A DNA stretch of 62,047 bases from Marmoricola sp. (GCF_025965215.1 NZ_JAOPXI010000076.1:1-62047); one strand, 5' to 3'; shown: positions 16,530 through 28,710, counted from the first letter of the stretch. The notes: generated from the sequence alone by a model not told the origin. Program-made: numbers and translations.

Positions 16530-19500
16530 CCGGGCCGCTCACGATCACGACCCCCGCGGACCTTCGACGGGTCATGGGGACCGACTTCGAGGTGAGTGAC
16601 GCCCAGTTCGCGGCGATCACGGCGCCGCTGGAACCGGCCGTGGTGATCGCTGGCGCCGGATCGGGCAAGACCGAGGTGATGGCCGCCCGGGTGGTGTACC
16701 TGGTCGGGACCGGCCAGGTACGTGCCGATGAGGTGCTCGGTCTGACGTTCACCACCAAGGCCACGGCGTCGCTGGCCCGGCGGATCAATGCCGCCCTGGA
16801 CGCGGCCGGGCTCACCACGCCCGAGCAGCCCGTTGCCGGCTCCGCTGAGGTGGAGATCCTGGAGCCGACGGTCGCGACGTACAACGCCTACGCCACGGTC
16901 CTGCTCTCCGAGCACGGCCTGCGCATCGGCCACGAGTCCGACACCCGGGTGATGGCCGACGCCTCCCGCTACCAGCTTGCGGCACGTGCCGTGGACCAGC
17001 ACCGCGCACGCGTCGAGCTGCTGACCGACAGCCCGTCGCACGCGATCGACGCCCTGCTCGCGCTGGACGGTGCGATGGCCGAGCACCTCGTGGAAATCGA
17101 GGACGTGCTCGACTTCCAGCGCCGCGAGCGGCCGCACTTCGAGCAGGCGCTCGCCTCGTCCAAGGCCAAGGCCGACCTGGTCAAGGTGCTCAGCAAGATG
17201 GACGAGCGGGAGGAGCTGCTCGGCCTCGTCGCGGGCTACCGGCGGCTCAAGGCCCGCTACGGGCTGATGGACTTCTCCGACCAGATCTCGCTGGCCGCGA
17301 AGCTTGCTCTCGGGCACCCGGAGGTGGGTCGGATCGAGCGCGAGAAGTACCGGGTCGTGCTGCTGGACGAGTACCAGGACACCTCGGTGGCCCAGGCCCG
17401 GATGCTTGCTGCGCTGTTCTCCGGCCGGGTCCTCGCCGAGGGGCGCGGGCACCCGGTCACCGCCGTCGGGGACCCCAACCAGGCGATCTACGGGTGGCGT
17501 GGTGCCTCTGTCTCGAACATCCTCAACGTCGACCAGTTCTTCCCGTCCGCCGACGGCGAGGTGGCGACATACCAGCTGGTGGTGAACCGGCGCTCGGACC
17601 GCCGGATCCTTGAGGTCGCCAACCACCTCGCCGCACCCCTGTACGCCGCCTCGGACCACGTCGAACCGCTCCAACCCAAGGAGGGCGCCCTCGACGGCGT
17701 CGTCCGGGCGAGCGTCCACGAGACCTATGCTGACGAGCTGACCTGGCTGGCCGCCCAGGTCCGCGAGGCGTGGAATCGCGACGGCGGCTGGCGCGAGATC
17801 GGCGTGCTGACCCGCGACAACGAGCACGCGGCCGACGTGTTCGACGCGCTGACCTCGGCAGACGTCCCGGTCGAGATCGTCGGGCTCAAGGGCCTGATCC
17901 GGCTTCCCGAGGTCACTGAGGTGGTGGCCACCCTCGCCGTGCTTCAGGACCTGACCGCGAACGCCGACCTGCTCGCGCTGCTGTCCGGCCCGCGCTGGGC
18001 GATCGGGCCACGCGACCTCGCCCTGCTCGGTCGCCGTGCCCGGGAGCTCGCCGGGACCGGTCCGGGCCGCAACGAGCCGCTCAGTGTGTCCGAGGAGCTC
18101 GACCGCGCGGTCGCGGGAGCCGACCCGACCGAGGTGCTCTCGCTCGGCGATGCGCTTGACGATCCGGGCGAGCTGCCGTACGCCGAGGAAGCACGCGAAC
18201 GCTTCGGACTGCTCTCCGCCGAGCTGCGCGGTCTGCGCCGACACGCGGGTGAGCCGCTGCTCGACCTGATCCGGCGGATCATCGACACCACCGGTCTGGA
18301 CGTGGAGCTCGCCTCGTCGGTGTCGGTTGCTGCGCGGGCCCGGCGCGACAACCTGGACCTGTTCGTCAAGGCTGTCGCTGACTTCCAGGCTGTCGACGGT
18401 CAGGTCACGCTGACGGCACTGCTGGCCTGGCTCAATGCCGAGGACGAGATGGGCACCGGACTTGACGTGGCCACCCCATCGGAAGCCGACTCGGTCAAGC
18501 TGCTGACCGTGCACCGGGCCAAGGGGCTGGAGTGGGACTCGGTCTTCCTGGTCGGCGTCTGCGAGCAGAAGTTCCCGGTGACGCGCGGGCGCAGCCAGTG
18601 GACGACGGTCTCGTCGGTGATGCCGACAGCTCTTCGCGGAGACGCCGGGGACCAGCCGCAGCTCGGTGGCTACGAGAAGAAGGACCTGGAGGCCCTCAAG
18701 GTTGCCTCGCGGGCGCACGAGGAGACCGAGCAGCTCCGGCTCGGGTACGTCGCCTTCACCCGGGCGCGCCACCTGCTGTCGGTGTCCTCGTACCTGTGGC
18801 GCGATAGCAGGCAGTCCCCGCTCGGGCCGTCGCCGTACCAGGTGGCCGTGCGGGACGTCATGGACAGCTGGGGCGAGCAACCCGAGTCGTGGTTGGACAA
18901 ACCGGCCGACGGCACCCCGAATCCGCTGCACGCGATCCAGCCGGCGTTCGCCTGGCCGGCGCTCGAGCAGACAGCTGAGGCCGGCCGCCGGCTCGTGGCC
19001 GCCGAGCTCGTCCGTGCCGCGATGACCGGCATGCCATCACTTGAGGACCACGGTCTGGACGTGGTCGAGGCGGCGCGGGTCGCGGACTGGGACTCCGAGA
19101 TCGCCAGCCTCCTGGCTGAGGCACGAGCTGAGGACGTGAGGGAACGGCTGGTGCCGCGTCCGGTCAGCCTCTCGGCGTCGTCGGTGCTCCGGCTGGCCGA
19201 GGACCCCGACGAGTTCGCGAGGTCACTGGCCAGGCCGATGCCGCGGCAGCCGTCACGTGCGGCCCGTTTCGGCACCCGGTTCCATGCCTGGGTCGAGCAG
19301 CGCTTCGACCAGCAGCAGATGCTCGATCCCGACGAGCTGCCCGGCCGCGGGGACGCCGGTATCGACGACGGCGCCGACCTCGCCGCCGTCATCGCGGCGT
19401 TCGAAGCCGGACCGTTCGCCGAACGTGTCCCGTACGCGATCGAGGCTCCGTTCGCGCTCGTCCTCGGGGGCCAGGTGATCCGGGGGCGGATCGACGCCGT

Positions 19501-19744
19501 GTACGCCGAACCCGGTGGCGGCTGGCTCGTTGTCGACTGGAAGACCGGATCGGCCGCGGGCTCGGATCCCTTGCAGCTGGCGATCTACCGGTGCGCCTGG
19601 GCCGAGCTTGTCGGCGTACCGGTCGAGGAGGTGCGGGCGGTGTTCCACTACGTGCGAACGGGTGCAAGCGTGGAGCCCGAGCGACTGGCTGGGCGTGTGG
19701 ACCTGGAAAGGCTCGTCCAGTACGGCGCGACGCCACGCGATTGA
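16526..19744 (+). CDS. adnB: AdnB subunit: UvrD-like helicase plus RecB-type nuclease
   Basis: A 1072-residue partner of AdnA. Motor motifs are IAGAGSGKTEV (about residue 41), LLDEYQDTS (278), GDPNQAIYGWRGAS (315), LLTVHRAKGLEW (658) and GYVAFTRARHL (741). The C-terminal nuclease shows RIDAVYAEPGG with WLVVDWKTG (about 988-1008), keeping the catalytic Asp and Lys. Unlike AdnA, no terminal cysteine cluster is visible. I chose TTG 16526, which overlaps the adnA stop as TTGA. A longer in-frame extension would lie inside the adnA Cys motif. Together with adnA it forms the main resection machine in actinobacteria that lack RecBCD. Mycobacterial counterpart Rv3201c. Confidence 0.92.
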   Translation: MTGPLTITTPADLRRVMGTDFEVSDAQFAAITAPLEPAVVIAGAGSGKTEVMAARVVYLVGTGQVRADEVLGLTFTTKATASLARRINAALDAAGLTTPEQPVAGSAEVEILEPTVATYNAYATVLLSEHGLRIGHESDTRVMADASRYQLAARAVDQHRARVELLTDSPSHAIDALLALDGAMAEHLVEIEDVLDFQRRERPHFEQALASSKAKADLVKVLSKMDEREELLGLVAGYRRLKARYGLMDFSDQISLAAKLALGHPEVGRIEREKYRVVLLDEYQDTSVAQARMLAALFSGRVLAEGRGHPVTAVGDPNQAIYGWRGASVSNILNVDQFFPSADGEVATYQLVVNRRSDRRILEVANHLAAPLYAASDHVEPLQPKEGALDGVVRASVHETYADELTWLAAQVREAWNRDGGWREIGVLTRDNEHAADVFDALTSADVPVEIVGLKGLIRLPEVTEVVATLAVLQDLTANADLLALLSGPRWAIGPRDLALLGRRARELAGTGPGRNEPLSVSEELDRAVAGADPTEVLSLGDALDDPGELPYAEEARERFGLLSAELRGLRRHAGEPLLDLIRRIIDTTGLDVELASSVSVAARARRDNLDLFVKAVADFQAVDGQVTLTALLAWLNAEDEMGTGLDVATPSEADSVKLLTVHRAKGLEWDSVFLVGVCEQKFPVTRGRSQWTTVSSVMPTALRGDAGDQPQLGGYEKKDLEALKVASRAHEETEQLRLGYVAFTRARHLLSVSSYLWRDSRQSPLGPSPYQVAVRDVMDSWGEQPESWLDKPADGTPNPLHAIQPAFAWPALEQTAEAGRRLVAAELVRAAMTGMPSLEDHGLDVVEAARVADWDSEIASLLAEARAEDVRERLVPRPVSLSASSVLRLAEDPDEFARSLARPMPRQPSRAARFGTRFHAWVEQRFDQQQMLDPDELPGRGDAGIDDGADLAAVIAAFEAGPFAERVPYAIEAPFALVLGGQVIRGRIDAVYAEPGGGWLVVDWKTGSAAGSDPLQLAIYRCAWAELVGVPVEEVRAVFHYVRTGASVEPERLAGRVDLERLVQYGATPRD

Positions 19745-19819
19745 GGCGGGGCCGAAACTCGCAGCGCCGGTTTGGTGCAATCGCCGTGACGCTGCGTTCG
19801 TTGCGGTAGCGTCCGCCGC

Positions 19820-20392
19820 ATGAGCGACCGAAGGAACTCCACCGCCACGAGCCGCGCGGTTGTCGCAGGCGTGGTAGCGCTGGTCCTTGTCGCTGCGGCG
19901 GTCTACTGGTTTGCCATCCGTGACACGAGCAGCAGCACGCCGGCGAAGAAGCCGACGGTCAATACCTCGCTCGCGCAGACCTTCAAGGTCACCGGCGTGC
20001 CGTTCACGTTCAAGTATCCCGGCACGTTCTCGCAGGCCAAGACCCCGACCGGCTTCATCTGGATCGCGGGCATCAGTCCGGTTGACATCCTCGATGTCCG
20101 GCGGGTCGACGGTCGGGCGTACTCGCCCGAAGGCCTGAAGACCGTGTTCGGAACCAGGCTCCGGGCGCAGTCCGGGGTCAAGATCATCGGTACCAGCACC
20201 GATCTGGTCGGCACTCTCAACACGGTGAGCTACACGGTCACCAGCGGCACGACGACTCCGTTGCAGTCGAAGCTGGTCTACTTCAGCACCGGCGGTTCGA
20301 CGTGGCAGTTCGAGTGCCAGTCCCAAGCCTTGAACCGCGCTGCGATCGACATCGGCTGCGCGCAGGCGTTGGCGACTTTTACCGTTTCCTGA
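19820..20392 (+). CDS. Membrane-anchored extracytoplasmic protein of unknown function
   Basis: A 190-residue protein with a short basic N-terminus and one transmembrane segment (AVVAGVVALVLVAAAVYWFAI, about residues 13-33). A Ser/Thr/Pro linker follows, then an extracytoplasmic domain of about 140 residues. That domain has a Tyr-Pro-Gly element (FTFKYPGTFSQ), an alternating beta pattern and two cysteines near the end that could bond. I do not recognise the family; the YPG-containing opening is reminiscent of PsbP-like or lipoprotein-type domains. TAGCGT lies 7 nt before ATG 19820. It follows adnB after 75 bp but probably has its own promoter. Confidence 0.72.
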   Translation: MSDRRNSTATSRAVVAGVVALVLVAAAVYWFAIRDTSSSTPAKKPTVNTSLAQTFKVTGVPFTFKYPGTFSQAKTPTGFIWIAGISPVDILDVRRVDGRAYSPEGLKTVFGTRLRAQSGVKIIGTSTDLVGTLNTVSYTVTSGTTTPLQSKLVYFSTGGSTWQFECQSQALNRAAIDIGCAQALATFTVS

Positions 20393-20552
20393 TCATTTGA
20401 CCCACCGGCGCACCTGGTTGGACCAGCAGCGGGGCCCTCGGTGGTCTAGCCATTGACGCGTCCGCGCGTACCTCCAGCAGAGGTTGCCAGTTTTCCTCTT
20501 GATTGGGTGCGGGCCCGCGCCCTCAGGGCATGTTTCTGCTGGAGGTCTCACT

Positions 20553-22973
<2,421 letters not shown>

Positions 22974-22995
22974 GCAGCATCAACCAAGGTTGGAG

Positions 22996-23028
22996 AAGCG
23001 GGGTCGGCCCATCGGGCGGACCCCGTTT
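22996..23028. terminator. Terminator between the collagen-like gene and deoD
   Basis: A GCGGGGTC-GGCCC arm pairs with GGGC-GGACCCCGT, followed by TTTCT on the plus strand. The stem can serve the collagen-like gene and the convergent deoD gene, which ends at 23045. Confidence 0.75.
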
Positions 23029-23044
23029 CTACGCGCGTCGTTCG

Positions 23045-23758
23045 TCAACTCGCGGCGTCTGCTGTTAAGGCGATCTCCACCATGCCTCGAAACGTCTGCT
23101 CCCGCTCGGTCGCCGTCGTTTCCTCTCCCGTGACGATGTGGTCCGACACCGTGCAGATCGCCAGCGCCTTCCGCTTGTACGCCGCGGCCAGCGTGTAGAG
23201 CGCGGACGCTTCCATCTCCACCGCCAGTACGCCGTGGTCGACCAGCGGCTTGGTGAGCTCGGCGGCCCGAGGGTTGTAGAAGCTGTCGCTGGAGTAGATC
23301 AATCCGACGTGCGAGGTGACGTCATCGCGAGCGCGTGCCGCATCGACGGCAGCGCGGAGCAGGTCGAAGTCGGCGACGGGCGCATAGTCGAGGCCGAGAA
23401 AACGGTGCCGGTTCACGGCCGAGTCGGTGCACGCGCCGGAAGCGATGACGACATCGCGCAGAGCCAGGTCGGTAGTCAGCGCACCGCAGGATCCGACCCG
23501 GATGACGCGCTGGACGTCGTACTCGGAGAACAGTTCGTTGACGTAGATAGCCATCGAGGGCTGTCCCATCCCGGACCCCTGGACCGAGACGGGCTGTCCT
23601 TGCCAGGTCCCGGTGAAGCCGTACATGCCGCGGACCTCGGTGTAGCAGACGACATCATCGAGGAAGGTCTCCGCGATCCATTTCGCCCGCAGGGGATCGC
23701 CGGGGAGCAGGACGGTCGGAGCGATCTGGCCGGGCTCGGCGCCGATGTGCGTACTCAT
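23045..23758 (-). CDS. deoD: Purine-nucleoside phosphorylase, DeoD type
   Basis: A 237-residue enzyme that splits purine (deoxy)nucleosides with phosphate into base and (deoxy)ribose 1-phosphate in purine salvage. It belongs to the hexameric DeoD type: the phosphate-binding segment [11 protein letters not shown] is near residue 19, followed by [15 protein letters not shown] and GSCGAL. The nucleoside-binding [11 protein letters not shown] and the catalytic Asp in [10 protein letters not shown] are present. Length equals the E. coli enzyme within two residues. ATG 23758 has TAGGTT 7 nt upstream, supporting it over ATG 23776. Confidence 0.92.
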   Translation of the reverse strand: MSTHIGAEPGQIAPTVLLPGDPLRAKWIAETFLDDVVCYTEVRGMYGFTGTWQGQPVSVQGSGMGQPSMAIYVNELFSEYDVQRVIRVGSCGALTTDLALRDVVIASGACTDSAVNRHRFLGLDYAPVADFDLLRAAVDAARARDDVTSHVGLIYSSDSFYNPRAAELTKPLVDHGVLAVEMEASALYTLAAAYKRKALAICTVSDHIVTGEETTATEREQTFRGMVEIALTADAAS

Positions 23759-23765
23759 GGAAGTG

Positions 23766-23804
23766 AACCTAACCATCGGGGGGAGTCGTTCGCGCCCCTA
23801 GGCT
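23766..23804. promoter_or_regulatory. Back-to-back leaderless -10 boxes (deoD and the DUF6941-like gene)
   Basis: On the minus strand TAGGTT (23771-23766) lies 7 nt before the deoD start. On the plus strand TAGGCT (23799-23804) lies 6 nt before ATG 23811. The 52 bp between the two start codons therefore hold two divergent promoters with no room for leaders or ribosome sites. Confidence 0.6.
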
Positions 23805-23810
23805 GGTCGA

Positions 23811-24236
23811 ATGCAACTCGATGTGGTGCTCTGCGATCACGGCCAGGTGTCCGGTGACAAGCTGTTCGTCAGTGGCGGCGGCGTCGACCGGATGTACGTG
23901 GCCGTCGGGCCCGGTCCGTACGTCGTCAACTTTGCCATCGCCGGCACGATCACCGTGCCGCCGTCACAGGCGCCGTACGACCGCCGCCTGACGCTGCGTC
24001 TCGAGACCGAGGACGACGAGCCGGCTCCGCTGTTCGGCGAACTGGCCGGTGCCGTGGTCGGTGGTGAGATGGTCATGACCGGCAACTCGGCCCCGGCGAT
24101 CGACGACCAGGTGATCGCCTTCGCGTTCAACTTCCAGGGAGTCCCACTCGCCGAGCTCGGTGGGTACGAAATGGTCTGCAGCCTCGACGGTGAGGATGTC
24201 CGCAGGCTCTTCTTCCGGGTCGAGGCCGTCAACTGA
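23811..24236 (+). CDS. Conserved hypothetical protein (DUF6941-like)
   Basis: A 141-residue soluble protein with an all-beta pattern. It starts MQLDVVLCDHGQVSGDKLFV, followed by GGGVDRMYV and a regular series of strands, and ends FRVEAVN. I recognise it only as an actinobacterial family of unknown role (DUF6941 from memory). No catalytic motif, signal peptide or membrane segment is visible. TAGGCT precedes ATG 23811 by 6 nt. It is divergent from deoD, but nothing suggests a shared pathway. Confidence 0.7.
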   Translation: MQLDVVLCDHGQVSGDKLFVSGGGVDRMYVAVGPGPYVVNFAIAGTITVPPSQAPYDRRLTLRLETEDDEPAPLFGELAGAVVGGEMVMTGNSAPAIDDQVIAFAFNFQGVPLAELGGYEMVCSLDGEDVRRLFFRVEAVN

Positions 24237-24333
24237 CGCTGGCGGGATCTCCACAGGTGTGACCGTGACGGGCTGATCCCCAGCTCGGGTGAGAGCGGTC
24301 GAAGCCTGGCGCGCCGCCGACCATGGTGGCGCC

Positions 24334-26100
24334 ATGTCCCCATCTCGTCACCGTTCTGTCCTGGTCGCCCTGCTTCTCGTGGTCACTGCAACCTTCGCTC
24401 TGGTCGTCGCGTCCCCAGGTGGTGTGCGACCGGCGTCCGCCGCCTCCGTCGCGCCCACGGCGTCGTGTCGCGCGCTGGACCCGAACCTGGTGCACGGCGT
24501 GTGCCTGAAGTACACGTCGCGATCCGGCACCGGCTTCAGCTGGATCGGGACCCTGCGCGCCGACAACGGCCGGGTGTTCTTCTGCATCGACTACCTCTAC
24601 GACTCCCGTATCGCCGGCAACGCCACGGTGATCGGCACGCACGGGCTGGTCAACCAGTTCGGCAGCCGCGTCGGTGCGGCCGAGGTGGCTGCGCTGAACG
24701 AGGTGATCTCGACGTGGGCCGCCCATGGGTCGACCGGCAGCGACAACCGGGATGCTGCGATCGGCCTGATCATCCGGGAGGTGATGTCGGACGGCACTCG
24801 ATCGGACGGAACCGTGGTCTATCCACGAGGCTTGCGCGTCGGCGGAACGGTCCGCGCACCAGTCGGTGGCCTGTCCGGGCCTGTCCTGGACCTGGCCCGT
24901 TCGATGTGGTCCCAGGGATCGGCGCAGCGAGGGCCTTGGCGCGTGTCGCTCACGGCCTCCCGTGCCGGTGCTCTGCCGCTCGGAACCACCCGCACCTACC
25001 GCACGACGGTCGTCTCGTCGGCGAACCAGGTGGTGCCCGGTGCTCGGGTGACGTTCACCTGCACGGGTCCGATCAGCTGCCCAGCGCCCCTGAGGACCAC
25101 AGCTGCGGGATCGACGGTCGCGGTGAGGCCAGCTGCCATCGGTGCGTACTCGATCCGGGCGACGGTGACCGGGCCGGCTGCGGACGGCAAGCTGTACCGG
25201 GTCGGCACCTGGCGTACCCACGGCGGTGGTGGTGCCCGCAACAACGGGGTGCAGCGAGGCTGGATCGCCCAGAGCACCCCGGCGTCGGCGACGGTTTCGG
25301 CGACCTCGGGGATCGTGAAGGGCAACCCGCAGGTCGCCACCCGCGCCTCGGTCGCGACCGTGGTTCCGGGTACGCCGCTGCGCGATCTCGTGACGGTCTC
25401 GAGCCTGCCGGCGGGATATGAGCAGACGGCGACCGCGACGCTGTACGGCCCCTTCGACGCAGAGCCCGGAGCGACGTCGTGCACCCCGGACCGGATCGCT
25501 GGCCGGGTGTCGTTCCCGCTGGTCGCGAACGGTTCGCTCACCACGCCGGCGGTCGTCGCCACGCAACCGGGCTACTACGTCTGGACCGAGTCGCTGCCAG
25601 GCGATGTCCACACCAATCCGGTGACCGCTCCCTGCGGCCTGAGCGTCGAGACCACGCTGGTCCGGTCCGCGCCGCTGACCGCCACGACTCCGCGGGTGCA
25701 CACGATCGCATCAGGTCAGCACTCGCTGGTGGGCGGCCGCGTGTACGACGACGTGAGGGTGGACGGCCTACCAAGCGGTGCGAGCGTGCCGGTCGAGTGG
25801 ACCCTGCTCGGTCCGATCGCTCCACGGCAAGGATCCTGCGCCGGCCTCGACTGGTCGCACGCCCCGGTCATCGCCCGCGGGTCGCTCGTCGTCAGCCACG
25901 ACGGCACCTGGCGTACGGCGCCCACGGTCCTGCGCACCGCCGGGTGCGTGACCTACACCGAGCGGCTGCTCGCCTCGTCGACGTCGGTGGCGGTCAGCAC
26001 CCGGCCGGGTGTCGCCTCTGAGACCGTGCTCGTGACTCGACCCGTGACCCGGGTAGTGCCGGAGATCCCGTCCGGTCCGTTCAGCGACGGCACTCGATGA
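24334..26100 (+). CDS. Secreted surface protein with CID (thioester-domain-like) motif
   Basis: A 588-residue exported protein. The signal peptide (SVLVALLLVVTATFALVVA) ends near ASAA. Residues about 40-160 contain FFCIDYL, resembling the CID motif of Cys-Gln thioester surface adhesins. The place where the bonding Gln is expected (Q-x-A-I-W) reads D-A-A-I-G, so the thioester may be absent. The rest is a run of beta-sandwich-like segments with three or four Cys pairs and repeated T-x-T-L-x-G-P patterns (ATLYGPF, WTLLGPI). There is no LPXTG motif and no C-terminal helix. The stop overlaps the sortase start by 4 bp (ATGA), so the two are co-translated. Confidence 0.78.
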   Translation: MSPSRHRSVLVALLLVVTATFALVVASPGGVRPASAASVAPTASCRALDPNLVHGVCLKYTSRSGTGFSWIGTLRADNGRVFFCIDYLYDSRIAGNATVIGTHGLVNQFGSRVGAAEVAALNEVISTWAAHGSTGSDNRDAAIGLIIREVMSDGTRSDGTVVYPRGLRVGGTVRAPVGGLSGPVLDLARSMWSQGSAQRGPWRVSLTASRAGALPLGTTRTYRTTVVSSANQVVPGARVTFTCTGPISCPAPLRTTAAGSTVAVRPAAIGAYSIRATVTGPAADGKLYRVGTWRTHGGGGARNNGVQRGWIAQSTPASATVSATSGIVKGNPQVATRASVATVVPGTPLRDLVTVSSLPAGYEQTATATLYGPFDAEPGATSCTPDRIAGRVSFPLVANGSLTTPAVVATQPGYYVWTESLPGDVHTNPVTAPCGLSVETTLVRSAPLTATTPRVHTIASGQHSLVGGRVYDDVRVDGLPSGASVPVEWTLLGPIAPRQGSCAGLDWSHAPVIARGSLVVSHDGTWRTAPTVLRTAGCVTYTERLLASSTSVAVSTRPGVASETVLVTRPVTRVVPEIPSGPFSDGTR

Positions 26101-26780
26101 TCCGGATGCTGACGCTGGCCGCCGGTCTGCTCGCTGCCGTGGTCCTGGTGGTCATCCTCCGACCCGGGACCGGCGCCGTGGTCGGGCCGGGTGCCCTCTT
26201 GGTGTCAGCGCGACCAGCGGCCCGGGTCGCGGATCGCGATCAGTTCCGGCCGGCGGCAAACGTGCGCCCGCGCTACCTGCACAGCAACTACCGGGCGCCG
26301 AGCAGGCTCGTGGTCCCGGGCGCGGGCGGGACGCTGCGGATCCCCAGCCTGGGGGTGGCCGCCCCGGTCGACGTGGTCGGTCTGGACGGCACCACGATGG
26401 CGATCCCGAACAACCCGCACCGGGTCGGGTGGCTCAAGACGACGGCAACCTCTGGGGACCTGGTCGGTGCCAGTGTGCTCTCGGGCCACGTCTCCGACGA
26501 GCGCGACGTCCCGGGCACCCTCGCCCGGCTGGGTGGGCTGCGGCGAGGGGCTGCCATCGTCTGGGTCGCTCACGGCATCGAACGCAGGTTCGTCGTCACG
26601 GCCATTGCGCGGTACCCACGTAGCCAGGGAGTGCCGGCATCGGTTTTCCGGACCGATGGTGCTCACGTCCTCAACCTGGTCACCTGCGCGGACCGGGTCA
26701 CCACGCCCGGCGGCGGGTTCCACTACCGATCAAACCTCGTCGTGACCGCGCGTGCCCGACCTCACAGTCTGCGCCGATGA
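26097..26780 (+). CDS. Class F sortase
   Basis: A 227-residue transpeptidase with an N-terminal membrane anchor (LTLAAGLLAAVVLVVIL) and an extracellular sortase domain. The catalytic His is in LSGHVSDE, the Cys in LNLVTCADRV and the Arg in FHYRSNLVV, so the triad is complete. The strand PSLGVAAPVDVVGLDG before the His and the domain size fit class F, the actinobacterial type. It overlaps the upstream secreted protein by 4 bp. That neighbour lacks a sorting signal, so the substrate may be elsewhere, or the pair may function differently from a standard sortase-substrate couple. Confidence 0.87.
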   Translation: MIRMLTLAAGLLAAVVLVVILRPGTGAVVGPGALLVSARPAARVADRDQFRPAANVRPRYLHSNYRAPSRLVVPGAGGTLRIPSLGVAAPVDVVGLDGTTMAIPNNPHRVGWLKTTATSGDLVGASVLSGHVSDERDVPGTLARLGGLRRGAAIVWVAHGIERRFVVTAIARYPRSQGVPASVFRTDGAHVLNLVTCADRVTTPGGGFHYRSNLVVTARARPHSLRR

Positions 26781-26802
26781 GGGTGGGGCTAGCCTGCGAA
26801 TC

Positions 26803-28710
26803 ATGACCCCGCTCGAGCCGCTGACGCTTCCCGACGAACCCTCGACGTGGGGTGCGTGGCTCGACGAGCGTGGCCGCGACTCGTTGCGCACCGCGGCCGA
26901 CCAGATCGCGGCGCTCAAGACGGCGCGACCCGGTGACTCGGCGATCCTGCAGCTGTGGAACGACGCGGCCATCTCGATCTCGAACGCCACCGGCATCACC
27001 AGCCTGCTGTCCTCGGTCCATCCCGATCCGGAGGTGATCGAGCAGGCCGAGGCCATCGAGATCGAGGTCGGCCGGTTCATCTCCGACCTGCACACCGACC
27101 ACGAGGTCTTCGAGCTGTTGTCCTCGATCCGCACGGCCGCCCTCGACGACGGTGCGCGCCGTGTCCTGGCGCACGTCTTGCGCTCCTTCCGCCGGTCCGG
27201 GGTCGATCGTGACGAGGAGACGCGCACGCGCGTCCGCGAGCTCAACGAGCGCGAGACCGAGCTCAGCCAGGCGTTCTCCCGCAACATCCGTGACGGTCGG
27301 CGTACCGCGAAGGTGTCGGTCGAGTCGCTGGCCGGCCTCCCCGAGGACTTCGTGGCCAGCCACCCGGCAGGCGACGACGGTCAGGTCGCGATCACGACCG
27401 AGTACCCGGACATGCTTCCGTTCCTGACCTTCAGCGGCGATCCCGATGCCCGCCGTGCGGTCGCGCACGAGTACTTCAACCTGGGCTGGCCCGAGAACGA
27501 CGCCGTCCTCGGCGACCTGCTGCGGCTGCGGCGCGAGAAGGCCCAGCTCGTCGGGTACGCCGACTGGCCGGACTTCGACGCCGAGATCAAGATGATCGGC
27601 AAGGGCGCCGCGATCGCCGAGTTCATCGCCCAGGTCACCGCCGACGCCGCCGACGCCGCTCAGCGCGAGTTCGCCGTGCTGGCCGAGCGTGGCGCCCAGG
27701 ACGGGATCACCGAGATCGACGTCTCGAGCTGGCGCTACTGCTTCGAGGCCGTCAAGCGCGAGCAGTACGGCGTCGACGCCCAGGAGATCCGGCGCTACTT
27801 CGACTTCGCCAAGGTCCACAGCGGCCTGCTGGAGGTGACCGGGCGACTCTTCGGGCTCTCCTACGAGCCGGTCGAGGCGCCGACCTGGCACCCCGAGGTC
27901 ACCTCCTACGACGTCCACCTCGACGGCGAACGCCTCGGGCGGATCCATCTGGACCTGCACCCCCGCGATCGCAAGTACAACCACGCCGCGCAGTTCGACC
28001 TCGTGTCCGGCGTGCGCGACCGTCAGCTCCCCGAAGGTGTCCTGGTCTGCAACTTTCCGCGCGGCCTGATGGACCATGACCAGGTCGTCACGCTCTTTCA
28101 CGAGTTCGGACATCTGATGCACCACGTCCTCGCCGGAGGACACGAATGGGTGCAGTTCTCCGGGGTCGCGACCGAGTGGGACTTCGTCGAGGCTCCGTCG
28201 CAGATGCTCGAGGAGTGGGCCTGGGATGCGACCGTCCTCCAGGTCTTCGCCACCGACGAGGCCGGCACGCCGATCCCGACCGCGCTGGTCGAGCGCATGC
28301 GCGCCGCCGACGAGTTCGGCAAGGCGCTGCTCGCCCGGACTCAGATGATGTACGCCGCGATGTCGTACCGCTTCCACCTCGAAGTACCCGACGACCTCAC
28401 GACGCGACTCTTCGAGCTCTACCGTGAGTTCAGCTTGCTCAAGCCCCTGGAGGACACGCACCTGCACGCCGGCTTCGGCCACCTCGACGGGTACTCCTCG
28501 GCGTACTACACCTACATGTGGTCACTGGTGATCGCGAAGGACATGTTCAGCGCGTTCGATCCCGACGACCTGTTCGACGAGACCCTGGCCCACCGCTACC
28601 GCGACACGATCCTCGCCCCGGGCGGATCACGCGATGCCGCCGACCTGGTCGCCGAGTTCCTCGGGCGCCCCTATGACACCGAAGCGTTCACGGCATGGCT
28701 GAACCGTTGA
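26803..28710 (+). CDS. M3 family oligopeptidase (thimet/oligopeptidase A type)
   Basis: A 635-residue zinc metallopeptidase that degrades short peptides in the cytoplasm. The zinc-binding HEFGH motif occurs in VTLFHEFGHLMHHVL near residue 430, and the third ligand lies in EAPSQMLEEW about 30 residues later. The FGHLDGYSSAYYTYMWS segment near residue 560 is the conserved substrate-binding region of this family. The protein is nearly all helical and has no signal peptide. I chose ATG 26803 because TAGCCT lies 7 nt upstream; an earlier in-frame start would overlap the sortase. Length fits the shorter actinobacterial M3 members. Confidence 0.9.
   Translation: MTPLEPLTLPDEPSTWGAWLDERGRDSLRTAADQIAALKTARPGDSAILQLWNDAAISISNATGITSLLSSVHPDPEVIEQAEAIEIEVGRFISDLHTDHEVFELLSSIRTAALDDGARRVLAHVLRSFRRSGVDRDEETRTRVRELNERETELSQAFSRNIRDGRRTAKVSVESLAGLPEDFVASHPAGDDGQVAITTEYPDMLPFLTFSGDPDARRAVAHEYFNLGWPENDAVLGDLLRLRREKAQLVGYADWPDFDAEIKMIGKGAAIAEFIAQVTADAADAAQREFAVLAERGAQDGITEIDVSSWRYCFEAVKREQYGVDAQEIRRYFDFAKVHSGLLEVTGRLFGLSYEPVEAPTWHPEVTSYDVHLDGERLGRIHLDLHPRDRKYNHAAQFDLVSGVRDRQLPEGVLVCNFPRGLMDHDQVVTLFHEFGHLMHHVLAGGHEWVQFSGVATEWDFVEAPSQMLEEWAWDATVLQVFATDEAGTPIPTALVERMRAADEFGKALLARTQMMYAAMSYRFHLEVPDDLTTRLFELYREFSLLKPLEDTHLHAGFGHLDGYSSAYYTYMWSLVIAKDMFSAFDPDDLFDETLAHRYRDTILAPGGSRDAADLVAEFLGRPYDTEAFTAWLNR

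Noticed and set aside
15704-18931. 1075-codon minus-strand frame across adnA/adnB
   Set aside because: A GC-rich shadow. Its composition is Arg/Gly/Pro/Asp with no recognisable motif, while adnA and adnB show all helicase and nuclease motifs.
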